Source: Planctomycetota bacterium (GTDB lineage: Bacteria > Planctomycetota > MHYJ01 > JACPRB01). Taken from it: a DNA stretch of 50,523 nucleotides. Below the pieces are notes generated by a model. The model was not told the DNA's origin and made no database searches. It saw only the letters and a list, made by a program, of their open reading frames with translations. The stretch lies in assembly GCA_016190175.1 (NCBI GenBank), contig JACPRC010000224.1, forward strand, positions 1 through 50,523, written 5' to 3'. The position numbers and the translations under genes were made by a program. This document shows positions 42,390-50,460 of this stretch, in pieces. Numbering within the stretch: the first letter of the stretch is position 1; every line of letters starts with the position of its first letter.

Positions 42390-42486
42390 CCCGTTCGACT
42401 TCCCGCGAGGGGGGCGCGTACACGGGGCCCGCCGTCCTTCCGTGGCGGAAAGACGTGCGCACAGTACCCGAAGAAGTCTAACGGGG
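42389..42486 (-). mobile_element. Miniature inverted-repeat element C at the amidohydrolase 1 start
   Basis: A 98-bp element. On the minus strand it begins CCCCGTTAGACTTC and ends GGAAGTCGAACGGGG, flanked by TGAA (42487-42490) and TGAT (42385-42388). The centre CTTTCCGCCACGGAAGGAC resembles elements A and B. Taking it out together with one flank joins GGCAAGTGATG to ATCCGC, giving an ATG start for MIRIAAF that overlaps the TGA of an upstream EEGK-stop remnant. Confidence 0.7.
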
Positions 42487-42490
42487 TTCA

Positions 42491-42507
42491 TCACTTGCCC
42501 TCCTCGT
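42491..42507. repeat. 17-bp direct repeat, left copy
   Basis: TCACTTGCCCTCCTCGT, identical to 45281-45297. In the minus direction it reads as the last codons of amidohydrolase 2 (xEEGK-stop). Together they bound the low-GC segment. Confidence 0.9.
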
Positions 42508-42656
42508 GGGGGATGGGGAGATGGTGGAGATCGGGAGATGAAGACGGAGCGTCGCGACGGCATCTCGTCATGTCCTGAGCGTGTCCGCAGTATGTGATGG
42601 TCGCCTGATCAGACTCTTTGCCGGTTTCGAGATCCACCGATACACCTTCGAAGCAA
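42508..42656. other. Noncoding left end of the low-GC segment
   Basis: Starts with a degenerate GGGGAGATGG microrepeat (42508-42545), then AT-richer sequence. No gene, RNA or clear terminator seen. Confidence 0.5.
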
Positions 42657-43955
42657 TTATCGGAGGGCATTGCGAATCTGGCCGGCGCTGTCCGAGTATT
42701 GCTTCTCTAGCTCGGCAGCCAGAGAGAGCAGTCGTTCCTGGAGTCCATGGCTCATTAAAGGCCTCATCGTTCTCAGAATTCCCGCCAGTTGGTCCTGGTA
42801 ATCGGCATCCGTAGAGACCAACCGAACGAACCCAACAGCAGCCACTTCCAGTGTCGGATCAGCGCCAAGAGAGGCGAGACCCGATCGACTCAAGCCTACC
42901 AGTGCCTCCCGAGCGATGCTAAGATGTGCAGAAGGCCGATGCACTTCTTCGAGGAAGACTTCACGGAGCAATGCGTACTGGTTTGGAGAGCCTTCCGCCG
43001 CAAGCGCGCTGATGACGTCGTACCGGATTTGCGGAGGCAGCGACGCGTCCTTCGCCGCAGCGAAGTAATAGTCCTTGAGGTCGGGCCATGGCTTGCCGTC
43101 CTTCCTGTACGAGACGACTAGGAAGAGGGCCTCCTTGTCCTCACCAGGGGAACATGCCATCAAGGTCTCGAGAACTCTCTGCCGGTATTCATTATCGCGA
43201 AGCTCATGATCAAAGGCGCCCGAATAGAGCGCGGTGTCGCGGTCCACCAGGCCGAAACGCATGCTATCGCGATCCCGCTGTAGACGCCCAAGAAACGGAG
43301 CGGCGAAAGACATCGATCCGAATGACGTCGCGATCTCTTCTAGCGAGAGCTTCCAGAAGAACTCGTAATCCTTGAGATTAAATCCGCGAGGTGCGCGGCC
43401 TCTTGTCAGTTCAGCAAGTCGCTCAATGCGGTCGGCGGTATCAGGTGAATCCGTAGAGATTTGTCTCATGGTGGCCATTCTGGCCGCCCATGCCACCAAT
43501 GCGCCGCTCTTCGAGCTGGCCGCCTTCCAGATGATTGCTTTCGGCTCCGCGTCGGGCCAACCGCCGCAGAGACTCCCGATGAGCATGGTGAGTAGCGACG
43601 ATCGACCTTCCGCTGCCTTGGACAGCGCGTTCCAGATTTCCGTGCGATCCTTCGATTCGACCATGAGGCGATGCATTCCAACTAGAGCCGAGATCAGTTC
43701 CTCCTCATTGGAAGCCCCATTTTCCAGATCCAAGACGAGAGCCTCCAATCGTTTCACTACCTCCCGTGCCGGCGAAACAGAATCACCCGAACTGTTTGGA
43801 GCGACTTCACCGGTTCCGGCCTTGCCCAGTTGTTCTCCTGAGCCTCTGGACGGAGGCGGACTACGCTTGGACTCAGTCGGGGGTCCTGGCGCGATCAGGA
43901 ATAAGAGGAATAGGAGGACCGCCGAGATCGCCATTGCCAGAGCGACACGTGTCAC
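42657..43955 (-). CDS. Unknown membrane-anchored protein in the low-GC segment
   Basis: A 432-residue protein from GTG 43955 (MTRVALAMAISAVLLFLLFL), one N-terminal membrane helix, a Ser/Pro/Gly-rich linker, then an all-helical domain reminiscent of HEAT-like repeats (LVAWAARMATMRQIS, PPQIRYDVISALAAEGSPNQ, HLSIAREALVGLSRSGL). GGGAGGG lies upstream of the GTG. ATG 43934 is an alternative start. Base composition is far lower in GC than the surroundings (43321-43380 has 27 of 60). No family recognised. Confidence 0.65.
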   Translation of the reverse strand: MTRVALAMAISAVLLFLLFLIAPGPPTESKRSPPPSRGSGEQLGKAGTGEVAPNSSGDSVSPAREVVKRLEALVLDLENGASNEEELISALVGMHRLMVESKDRTEIWNALSKAAEGRSSLLTMLIGSLCGGWPDAEPKAIIWKAASSKSGALVAWAARMATMRQISTDSPDTADRIERLAELTRGRAPRGFNLKDYEFFWKLSLEEIATSFGSMSFAAPFLGRLQRDRDSMRFGLVDRDTALYSGAFDHELRDNEYRQRVLETLMACSPGEDKEALFLVVSYRKDGKPWPDLKDYYFAAAKDASLPPQIRYDVISALAAEGSPNQYALLREVFLEEVHRPSAHLSIAREALVGLSRSGLASLGADPTLEVAAVGFVRLVSTDADYQDQLAGILRTMRPLMSHGLQERLLSLAAELEKQYSDSAGQIRNALR

Positions 43956-44004
43956 TGGGTTCTTGCCCTCCCGGCTTTCAACGCATCGCCCGGGGTAGCG
44001 TTGG

Positions 44005-45078
44005 CTAGTTCTCGGTCTTTTCCCAGCTTCCGGCTCCCTTGGGTTCCCATCCTTGGGAGCCAGGATCGTTGAGAGACGATTGCCCCCATGGGGAGTTGGT
44101 TCCGACAGGTGGATCCTTGACGATCGTCGTATCGGAATCGCGAATGGACTTGCCCTTGGAATCCTGCATGAACTTCGCGGCCGCCGTGAAAGTGGCCGAA
44201 ATCCTCCAGTCGATTCGATGCGTGGGAAGCAACGCGAACCCCGCCGCATCGCAGTCTTCAAAGAAGTACGTGGCGAATGAGGCGTCGAGCGCCAGTTCGT
44301 CGCCGGTCTCAACTTTCTCGCCCAAATAGAACCGATTCGCGTCCTGCACCGTGATGCCAGGTGTGTCGATTGCAACAACGGCCACGTGGACCTTCTCTTC
44401 TCCCTGCTTCTGGAAGACGCGGACTTGCGCCCTGTAGACCTGATTCACATCAAACCTGGGGAGAGAAGTGGGCTCGACGTCTCCGAAGAACTTGCTGTGG
44501 TATGGAGCGTGGGCTTTGGGCTTCCAAGTGATGGTCTTGGCCCCTTTCTTCATCTTGGCTACGAACTCGGTGATGCACTGCTCGACACGGCCGTTCAGGT
44601 AGAACCGTCCGGACGCCTGCTGAGCAGTGAACTTCCCCACGAAGATGTAGGCGGAACCCATGGGCTGGATCCGGAGGGGAGTCACAGGATCTTCGGGCGT
44701 GGCGAGGGGAGGCTGTTCCGTCGTCGGTGGAACAATGCGCTCAAAGGCCTCGCCCTTGAAAGAGATCGCCACCTCTCCCGCTCCGGGTTTCGGCCGGCAG
44801 TTGTGCACAGAAGAGTCCACGGGCATCTGGCCGATGCCCAGATTGAATTGCTTGACGGTCTTGTTGGGCGCGTTCGTGACGACTTTGAAGACGACGTCGC
44901 TTCCAGTTCGGGACACGCTTTGAATGTTGCTTGCCTTTGCCATGGGCGGAGGCAATGTCCAAGTCCAGGCATCGGGCGTCCCTTCGATTTCCGGGATGGT
45001 CTCGACACCTTGCGCTGAGGCGAGGTCATGACAGAGGAGAAGGGCGAGAGTCGTGGAAAGAGGAAAGTGGGATTTCAT
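44005..45078 (-). CDS. Unknown secreted protein in the low-GC segment
   Basis: A 357-residue exported protein with signal peptide MKSHFPLSTTLALLLCHDLASA. The mature part is beta-rich with a long region of low charge (IQSVSRTGSDVVFKVVTNAP, VKQFNLGIGQMPVDSSVHNC) and an acidic/Gly/Ser C-terminal tail. Only two or three Cys pairs are possible (Cys in VHNCRPK, EQCITEF, FEDCDAAG). No family recognised. ATG 45078 preceded by AAGGGG. Transcribed ahead of the helical-repeat gene, with a gap of about 50 bases, so probably one unit. Confidence 0.65.
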   Translation of the reverse strand: MKSHFPLSTTLALLLCHDLASAQGVETIPEIEGTPDAWTWTLPPPMAKASNIQSVSRTGSDVVFKVVTNAPNKTVKQFNLGIGQMPVDSSVHNCRPKPGAGEVAISFKGEAFERIVPPTTEQPPLATPEDPVTPLRIQPMGSAYIFVGKFTAQQASGRFYLNGRVEQCITEFVAKMKKGAKTITWKPKAHAPYHSKFFGDVEPTSLPRFDVNQVYRAQVRVFQKQGEEKVHVAVVAIDTPGITVQDANRFYLGEKVETGDELALDASFATYFFEDCDAAGFALLPTHRIDWRISATFTAAAKFMQDSKGKSIRDSDTTIVKDPPVGTNSPWGQSSLNDPGSQGWEPKGAGSWEKTEN

Positions 45079-45280
45079 TGCGTCACCCCTTGACGGTCCC
45101 AATGTCGCCGGAACTCAGTTGCAGAGAGCGACCGGCATACTCCTCGTGGTCGCTACGCCTCCAAACCTCAAGGCGCGCACTCTTGGGGAGGCTAGCTCAT
45201 CGCGTCCGGCAGAGTCAAGAAGATTTCGGATCCGCGGGCGTCCCCCCGAAGCACGAATGATCCGATGAATCAATCCCCCG
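45079..45280. other. Leader region of the low-GC unit
   Basis: About 200 noncoding bases. A TTGACT on the minus strand (45218-45213) followed 18 bases later by TAGCCT could be a weak promoter. Nothing else seen. Confidence 0.35.
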
Positions 45281-45297
45281 TCACTTGCCCTCCTCGT
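45281..45297. repeat. 17-bp direct repeat, right copy
   Basis: TCACTTGCCCTCCTCGT, forming the 3' end of the amidohydrolase 2 gene; perfect copy of 42491-42507. Confidence 0.9.
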
Positions 45298-46513
45298 AGA
45301 CGACGCGACCCTGGACGAGGACCCGCACCACGCGGGTCGTGGCGGCGAGCGGATCGCCGCTGAGCAGGACGACGTCCGCGTCCTTGCCGGCTTCCAGGCT
45401 GCCCGTCGTCTTGTCGATCCCGAGCATCTCGGCGGGGTGGATCGTGAAGGCGCGGAGCGCGGCGTCGCGCGGAAGCCCGAACTTCACGAGCTCGGCGACC
45501 TGGAAGAGAAAGTCCTCGTGCGAGACGACGAGGAGGCCGACCTTCGCGCCGGCCTTGGCGAGCTCCGCCGCGGGGTTCACGCGATCGCGCGTGAACGGCA
45601 GGAATTCGAGACGCGGGGCGAGGAGCACGCATGCCTTGCGTTCGCCGAACTCCTCCGCCGCCTTCCACGCCTCCGACGCGCAGACGTACGCGATCCGCGG
45701 CTGGAGAGCCTCGAACTCCTTCATCACGAGCCAGAAGTGCGCGATCGCCGCGGGGGAGTCGGCCTGGACGACGATCGGGAGCTCGCCTTTGAGGGCGCTG
45801 ATGAGCGCCTGAAGGCGCGCGTCCGGCTTCTGCGGCGGCTTCGGCTCCTGGAGCGGCTGCGCCCCGTCCTTCTTCTCTTCCGTCTTGCCGGGCTCCTTCT
45901 TCTTCTCGGCCTCCTCGCGCTTCTTCTTCTCCTCCTCGTACTTCTTCTTCTCCTCTTCGTATTTCTTCTCCGCCTCGATGGCCTTCTTCGCGGCGTCGAA
46001 CTCGCGCCGCAGGGTGTCCTTCGCGCCCGTGTCGGCGCGCATCACGACGCGCAGGAAGGCGGACTTCGAGACGACCATCCCCTCCTTCCCCAGGCCGTTG
46101 AGCTTCATAGCGAGACCCTGCCCCGCGATGACGCCCCCGCCCGGGATGATCGCGAAGGTCGTGAACCCCGTGCGGGGGAGCGTCTCGAAGACGTCGAGCG
46201 CGGGGTTGAACTCGTCGTAGGCGAGGTTCTGCGGCGTGCTGCCGCCTCCCGACATGCGCGAGTAGGAGAAGGAGGCGTACGGGTTCACGAACCCCGGCAT
46301 CGCGGTCAACCCCTTGCCGTCCACGACCGTCGCGCCGTCCGGGACCTTGACGTCCTTCCCGATCTCGGCGATCTTGCCGTTCTTGATCAGGATGGTCGCC
46401 GAGTCGAAGTCGGTCTTCCCCATCGTGATCACGCGGACGTTCGTGACGGCCGTGAACTCGTCCTCCGCCTTCGGGGTTTCCTGCAGGGTGAGGAGCGCCA
46501 TGAATGCGAGCAT
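45281..46513 (-). CDS. Secreted amidohydrolase-family protein 2, lacking the HxH motif
   Basis: A 410-residue protein starting MLAFMALLTLQE (short signal-like leader). Amidohydrolase-like N-terminal beta domain (VTNVRVITMGKTDFDSATIL, DGATVVDGKGLTAMPGFV) and C-terminal HPAEMLGIDKTTGSLEAGKDADVVLLSGDP (in family order). HxH is replaced by VNPYASFSYS. A Lys/Glu-rich coiled-coil insertion (~185-235, AEKKYEEEKKKYEEEKKKRE) splits the barrel. Its last 17 bases (xEEGK-stop) are duplicated at 42491-42507. Confidence 0.8.
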   Translation of the reverse strand: MLAFMALLTLQETPKAEDEFTAVTNVRVITMGKTDFDSATILIKNGKIAEIGKDVKVPDGATVVDGKGLTAMPGFVNPYASFSYSRMSGGGSTPQNLAYDEFNPALDVFETLPRTGFTTFAIIPGGGVIAGQGLAMKLNGLGKEGMVVSKSAFLRVVMRADTGAKDTLRREFDAAKKAIEAEKKYEEEKKKYEEEKKKREEAEKKKEPGKTEEKKDGAQPLQEPKPPQKPDARLQALISALKGELPIVVQADSPAAIAHFWLVMKEFEALQPRIAYVCASEAWKAAEEFGERKACVLLAPRLEFLPFTRDRVNPAAELAKAGAKVGLLVVSHEDFLFQVAELVKFGLPRDAALRAFTIHPAEMLGIDKTTGSLEAGKDADVVLLSGDPLAATTRVVRVLVQGRVVYEEGK

Positions 46514-46531
46514 CGTCGTCCTTCCCCTTTC

Positions 46532-46637
46532 AAACACGGAGATCACGGAGACCACGGAGACGCTTCTCCGCCGGTCCTTCTTCGAGGAAGCAGGGAGACA
46601 GAAAGTCCGCTCCGGGCTCTCCGTGGTCTCCGTGTTT
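46532..46637. repeat. Inverted repeat of CACGGAGAY units between two amidohydrolase genes
   Basis: Left arm 46532-46560 has three tandem 9-bp units CACGGAGA(T/C) after AAA; right arm 46618-46637 is TCTCCGTGGTCTCCGTGTTT, complementary to AAACACGGAGA and two units. A stem of at least 17 bp with a ~57-base loop. It occupies nearly the whole gap 46514-46642. Confidence 0.85.
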
Positions 46638-46642
46638 CATTC

Positions 46643-47890
46643 CTAGTATCTCCTGCCGTCGCGGACCGCGTCGTACACGACGCGGCCGCGGATGATCGTG
46701 GTCCGCACATGGGACCGGACGTCCAGCGGCGGGCCGCTCCAGAGGACCACGTCCGCGTCCTTCCCGGGCTCGAGGCTCCCGACGCGGTCCTCCGCGAGGA
46801 CGGCGCGCGCGGGGGCGATGGTCACCGCCTCGAGCGCGACGCGTTCCGGCAGGCCGTGCCGGACCGCCATCGCCGCCTGGAACATGAAGTCCTGCTCCGG
46901 GACGACGGGCGAGTCGGTGTTGATGGAGAGCCGCCGGACGCCGCCATCCCAGTATTCCGACGCGATGCCGATGAACCGGTCCCGGAAGGACCAGAACGGC
47001 GGATCGTAGAGGCGCGGGCCCACGTCCACGTGCAGGCCGCGGCGCGCGATTTCCGGCGCCATGCGGTAGGCGTTGTCCTCGCCGTGCGACAGGATGACGG
47101 CGAGCCCGTACTCCTCGTGGAAGATCCGCACGGTCCCCATGATGTCCCGCGCGTCCGCCGTGTGGATGATGACGGGGACCTTCCCCGCGAAGAGCCCCCG
47201 CATCAGGTCGAGGCCCGCGTTCCGGTCGGGCCGGATCTTCGTGAGGCCCTTCTCGTAGTTCGACCAGGCTTCGTGATACGCCTTCGCGCGGTCGAGCTGG
47301 CGGCGCAGGATCCACCACATGCCCATGCGGCTGGCGCCGAGGTCCCCTCCCCACCGCTCCGGGTTCCACGCCTGCGCCACCTTCATCGCTCCCGGGAACC
47401 GGACGAGAAGATCCTCGGTCGACCGCCCGCCGCCGGTCTTCATGAGCACCCCGAACCCGCCGAGATTCGTGCCGCTCCCCGGGATGTAGAGCACCGTCGT
47501 CACGCCGCCCGCGACCGCGTCGCGGAGCAGCTCGTTGTCCGGTTCGACCACGGGCCGGATCGAGAGCTCCGGATTCACCGGGTGGTTCATCTCGTTGATG
47601 TCCCACCAGGACGCGTTCCCGCTGTGGCAGTGCAGGTCCACCAGGCCCGGGAGGGCCCACGCGTCGCCCGCGTCCAGGACCGTCGCGCCGTCGGGGACCT
47701 TGACGTTCTCCCCGACCTCGACGATCTTCCCTCCGCGCACCACGATGGCGCCGTGGTCGATGGCCCCCCGAGGTCCCATCGTCAGGATCTTCGCCGCGCG
47801 GATGACGAGCACCGGCTCCCGTCGCTCCTCCTGCGCCTGCAGGGGAAGCGCGAGCCAGGCCGCCAGTCCCACGACCCCTCGCGCCGACAT
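46643..47890 (-). CDS. Secreted amidohydrolase 3
   Basis: A 415-residue exported metal-dependent hydrolase. Signal peptide MSARGVVGLAAWLALPLQAQ. Metal ligands are kept: HCH in LPGLVDLHCHSG, VIIHTADA, LSHGEDN and the Asp of SINTDSPVVPEQD. The C terminus has [26 protein letters not shown]. ~70% similar in layout to proteins 4 and 5 next to it. Substrate unknown (imidazolonepropionase/cyclic-amide-like). Starts 2 bases after the stop of gene 4. Confidence 0.9.
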   Translation of the reverse strand: MSARGVVGLAAWLALPLQAQEERREPVLVIRAAKILTMGPRGAIDHGAIVVRGGKIVEVGENVKVPDGATVLDAGDAWALPGLVDLHCHSGNASWWDINEMNHPVNPELSIRPVVEPDNELLRDAVAGGVTTVLYIPGSGTNLGGFGVLMKTGGGRSTEDLLVRFPGAMKVAQAWNPERWGGDLGASRMGMWWILRRQLDRAKAYHEAWSNYEKGLTKIRPDRNAGLDLMRGLFAGKVPVIIHTADARDIMGTVRIFHEEYGLAVILSHGEDNAYRMAPEIARRGLHVDVGPRLYDPPFWSFRDRFIGIASEYWDGGVRRLSINTDSPVVPEQDFMFQAAMAVRHGLPERVALEAVTIAPARAVLAEDRVGSLEPGKDADVVLWSGPPLDVRSHVRTTIIRGRVVYDAVRDGRRY

Positions 47891-47892
47891 GT

Positions 47893-49131
47893 CTAGTATC
47901 TCCTGCCGTCCCGTTGAGCGTCGTACACGACCTTGCCCTTGATGATTGTCGTGCGCACGTACGAGCGAACGTCGAGCGGCTCGCCGGACCAGAGCACGAC
48001 GTCCGCGTGTTTTCCGGGTTCGAGCGATCCGACCCACTCGTCCGCGAGGACCGCGCGCGCGGGCGCGATCGTGAGCCCGCGCAGCGCGACGTCCACGGGC
48101 AGGCCGTAGCGCACCGCCATCGCCGCCTGGAACCCGAGATCCTCCTGCGGCACCACCGGCGAGTCCGTGTTGAGCGACAGGTCCTTGACGCCCGCCTCGA
48201 GGTACTTCGACGCGATGCCGTAGAAGCGCCCGTCGTGGAGGAAATACCAGAAATCGTAGATGCGCGGGCCGATGTTGCAGTGGAGCCCGCGTTTCGCGAT
48301 CTCCGGCGCGGCGCGGAAGCCGCCGAACTCGCCGTGCGAGACGATCATGGCGAGCTTGTACTCGTCGTTGAAGATGCGCGCCGTCCCCATGACGTCGCGC
48401 GCGTCGGCCGTGTGGATGATCACGGGATACTTGCGCTCGAAGAGGCCGCGCATCAGCTCCAGGTCGGGCTGCTTCGCGGGCGGGATCTTCGTCAGGCCCT
48501 TCTCGTAGTTCGAGCACGCCTCGTGATAGGCCTTCGCGCGGTCGAGCGTGCGCCGGAGGGCCCACCACATCCCCATGCGGCTGAAGCCGAGATCGCCGCC
48601 CCACCGCTCGGGGTTCCACGCCTGCGCCACCTTCATCGCGCCGGGGAACCGCAGGACGAGGTCCTCGATCGTCCGCCCGCCCCCGGTGTTCATCAGCACG
48701 CCGAAGCCGCTGATGTTCGTCCCGCTGCCCGGGATGTAGAGCACCGTGGTCACGCCGCCCGCGACGGCGTCGAGCAGCAGCTCGTTGTCGGGCTCGATCG
48801 TCGGCTTCGTCGAGAGCTCGGGGTTGCGGGGGTGGTTCATCTCGTTGATGTCCCACATCGATCCGCCGACGTGGCAGTGGAGGTCGACGAATCCCGGCAT
48901 GGCCCACGAGTCGCCCGCGTCGAGGACCGTCGCGCCCTCGGGGATCTTCGCGTTCTCGCCGACCTCGACGATCTTGCCTCCGCGCACCACGATGACGCCG
49001 TGGTTGACGGCGCCCTGCGGCCCCATCGTCAGGATCTTCGCCGCGCGGATGACGAGCACCTGCTCCTTCTTCTCGTCCTGGGCGCGCGCCGGCAGCGCGA
49101 GCGCCAGCGCCATCACCCCTGCCAGACGCAT
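47893..49131 (-). CDS. Secreted amidohydrolase 4
   Basis: A 412-residue close paralogue of 3 and 5. Signal peptide MRLAGVMALALALPARAQ. HCH in FVDLHCHVGG, VIIHTADA, VSHGEFGG, LNTDSPVVPQED. SLEPGKHADVVLWSGEPLDV near the end. Its ATG directly follows the TAG of gene 5 with no gap, so translation is coupled. Confidence 0.92.
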   Translation of the reverse strand: MRLAGVMALALALPARAQDEKKEQVLVIRAAKILTMGPQGAVNHGVIVVRGGKIVEVGENAKIPEGATVLDAGDSWAMPGFVDLHCHVGGSMWDINEMNHPRNPELSTKPTIEPDNELLLDAVAGGVTTVLYIPGSGTNISGFGVLMNTGGGRTIEDLVLRFPGAMKVAQAWNPERWGGDLGFSRMGMWWALRRTLDRAKAYHEACSNYEKGLTKIPPAKQPDLELMRGLFERKYPVIIHTADARDVMGTARIFNDEYKLAMIVSHGEFGGFRAAPEIAKRGLHCNIGPRIYDFWYFLHDGRFYGIASKYLEAGVKDLSLNTDSPVVPQEDLGFQAAMAVRYGLPVDVALRGLTIAPARAVLADEWVGSLEPGKHADVVLWSGEPLDVRSYVRTTIIKGKVVYDAQRDGRRY

Positions 49132-50391
49132 CTAGTACCTCCTCCCGTCCCGGACGGCGTCGTAGACCACCTTGCCCCGGATGATCGTCGTTCGCACGTA
49201 CGAGCGAACGTCGAGCGGCTCGCCGGACCAGAGCACGACATCCGCGTGCTTCCCCGGTTCGAGCGATCCGACCCACCGGTCGGCGAGCACCGCGCGGGCG
49301 GGCGCGATCGTCAGCCCGCGGAGCGCGGCATCGACGGGCAGCCCGTAGCGCACGCACATGGCCGCCTGGAAGGCGAGGTCCTCCTGCGGCACCACGGGCG
49401 CGTCCGTGTTGATCGAAAGGTCCGTGCAGCCCGCCTCGAAGTACTTCGCTGCGATGCCCCAGAACGCCCCGCGATCGATGTACCCATATCCCGGCGCTTC
49501 GATGTCGATGAGGCGCGGGCCGATATTGCAGTGGAGCCCGCGGCGGGCCATCTCGGGCGCGACCCGGTATCCGCCGAACTCGCCGTGCGAGACGATGACG
49601 CGCAGACCGTACTCGTCGCCGAGGATGCGCGCGGTGCCCATGACGCCGCCCGCGTCGACCGTGTGAACGATGACGGGATACTTGCCTTCGAAGAGGCCGC
49701 GCATCAGATCGAGATCGGGCTGTCTCGCGGGGCGGACCCTGGTGCGGCCCTTCTCGAAGTTCGTCCACGCCTCGTGGTACGCCTTCGCCCGGCCGAGCGC
49801 GCGCCGCATGGCCCACCACAGTCCCATGCGGCTGGTGCCGAGGTCGCCTCCCGAGCGCCGGGGGTTGTTCCCCGAGTGCGCGATCTTGAGCGCGCCGGGG
49901 AACCGCAGGACCAGGTCGTCGATCGTCCGCCCGCCCCCGGTGTTCAGGAGGACGCCGAAGCCGCTCATGCTCGTCCCGCTGCCGGGGATGTAGAGCACCG
50001 TCGTCACGCCGGCCGCCGCGGCGATCTTCAACCGCTCGCTCTCCGGATCGATCGTCGACAGCGTGTCCAGCTCGGGATTGCGCGGGTGGTTCATCTCGTT
50101 GATGTCCCACATCGACCCCGCGATGTGGCAGTGCAGGTCGATGAAGCCGGGAACGGCCCACGACTCGCCCGCGTCGAGGACCGTCGCGCCTTCAGGGACC
50201 GTTACGTTCTCCCCGACCTCGACGATCCTCCCTCCGCGCACGAGGATGACGCCGCGGTTCACGACGCCCTGCGGTCCCATCGTCAGGATCTTCGCCGCCC
50301 GGATGACGACGACCTGCTCCTTGTGCTCCTCTTGTGCCGACAGGGGCAGAGCGCCCAGGATCGCCAGGACCGCACCGCAGCTCTTGCGCAT
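49132..50391 (-). CDS. Secreted amidohydrolase 5
   Basis: A 419-residue paralogue, first gene of the array in transcription order. Signal peptide MRKSCGAVLAILGALPLSAQ. HCH in FIDLHCHIAG, VIVHTVDA, VSHGEFGG, INTDAPVVPQED. It differs from 3 and 4 at the loop AHSGNNPRRSGGD (AQAWNPERWGGD in the others), which may change substrate. The 36-bp palindromic repeat begins 6 bases upstream of its ATG. Confidence 0.92.
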   Translation of the reverse strand: MRKSCGAVLAILGALPLSAQEEHKEQVVVIRAAKILTMGPQGVVNRGVILVRGGRIVEVGENVTVPEGATVLDAGESWAVPGFIDLHCHIAGSMWDINEMNHPRNPELDTLSTIDPESERLKIAAAAGVTTVLYIPGSGTSMSGFGVLLNTGGGRTIDDLVLRFPGALKIAHSGNNPRRSGGDLGTSRMGLWWAMRRALGRAKAYHEAWTNFEKGRTRVRPARQPDLDLMRGLFEGKYPVIVHTVDAGGVMGTARILGDEYGLRVIVSHGEFGGYRVAPEMARRGLHCNIGPRLIDIEAPGYGYIDRGAFWGIAAKYFEAGCTDLSINTDAPVVPQEDLAFQAAMCVRYGLPVDAALRGLTIAPARAVLADRWVGSLEPGKHADVVLWSGEPLDVRSYVRTTIIRGKVVYDAVRDGRRY

Positions 50392-50396
50392 CTTCG

Positions 50397-50444
50397 CTAA
50401 CCTGCCTTATTCATGCGGGCTACGCCGCCCGCATGAATAAGGCA
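50397..50444. repeat. Copy 2 of the dispersed repeat, complete palindrome
   Basis: Perfect 18-bp stem TGCCTTATTCATGCGGGC (50403-50420) with GCCCGCATGAATAAGGCA (50427-50444), loop TACGCC. The first 36 bases match 39304-39339 at 35 of 36 positions. Confidence 0.95.
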
Positions 50445-50460
50445 CCCTGCGGGCGGTTGC

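Noticed and set aside
45583-45594. GGGGTTCACGC near an amidohydrolase as an element end
   Set aside because: It lies within conserved coding sequence (DRVNPAAEL) and lacks the GTCTAAC part.
46643-50161. 1172-codon minus frame covering three amidohydrolase genes
   Set aside because: Only the last 415 codons are real; the upstream part is an off-frame reading of genes 4 and 5.
47914-50400. 828-codon plus-strand frame over the amidohydrolase array
   Set aside because: Repetitive only because it mirrors the three paralogues on the minus strand; no promoter or domain.
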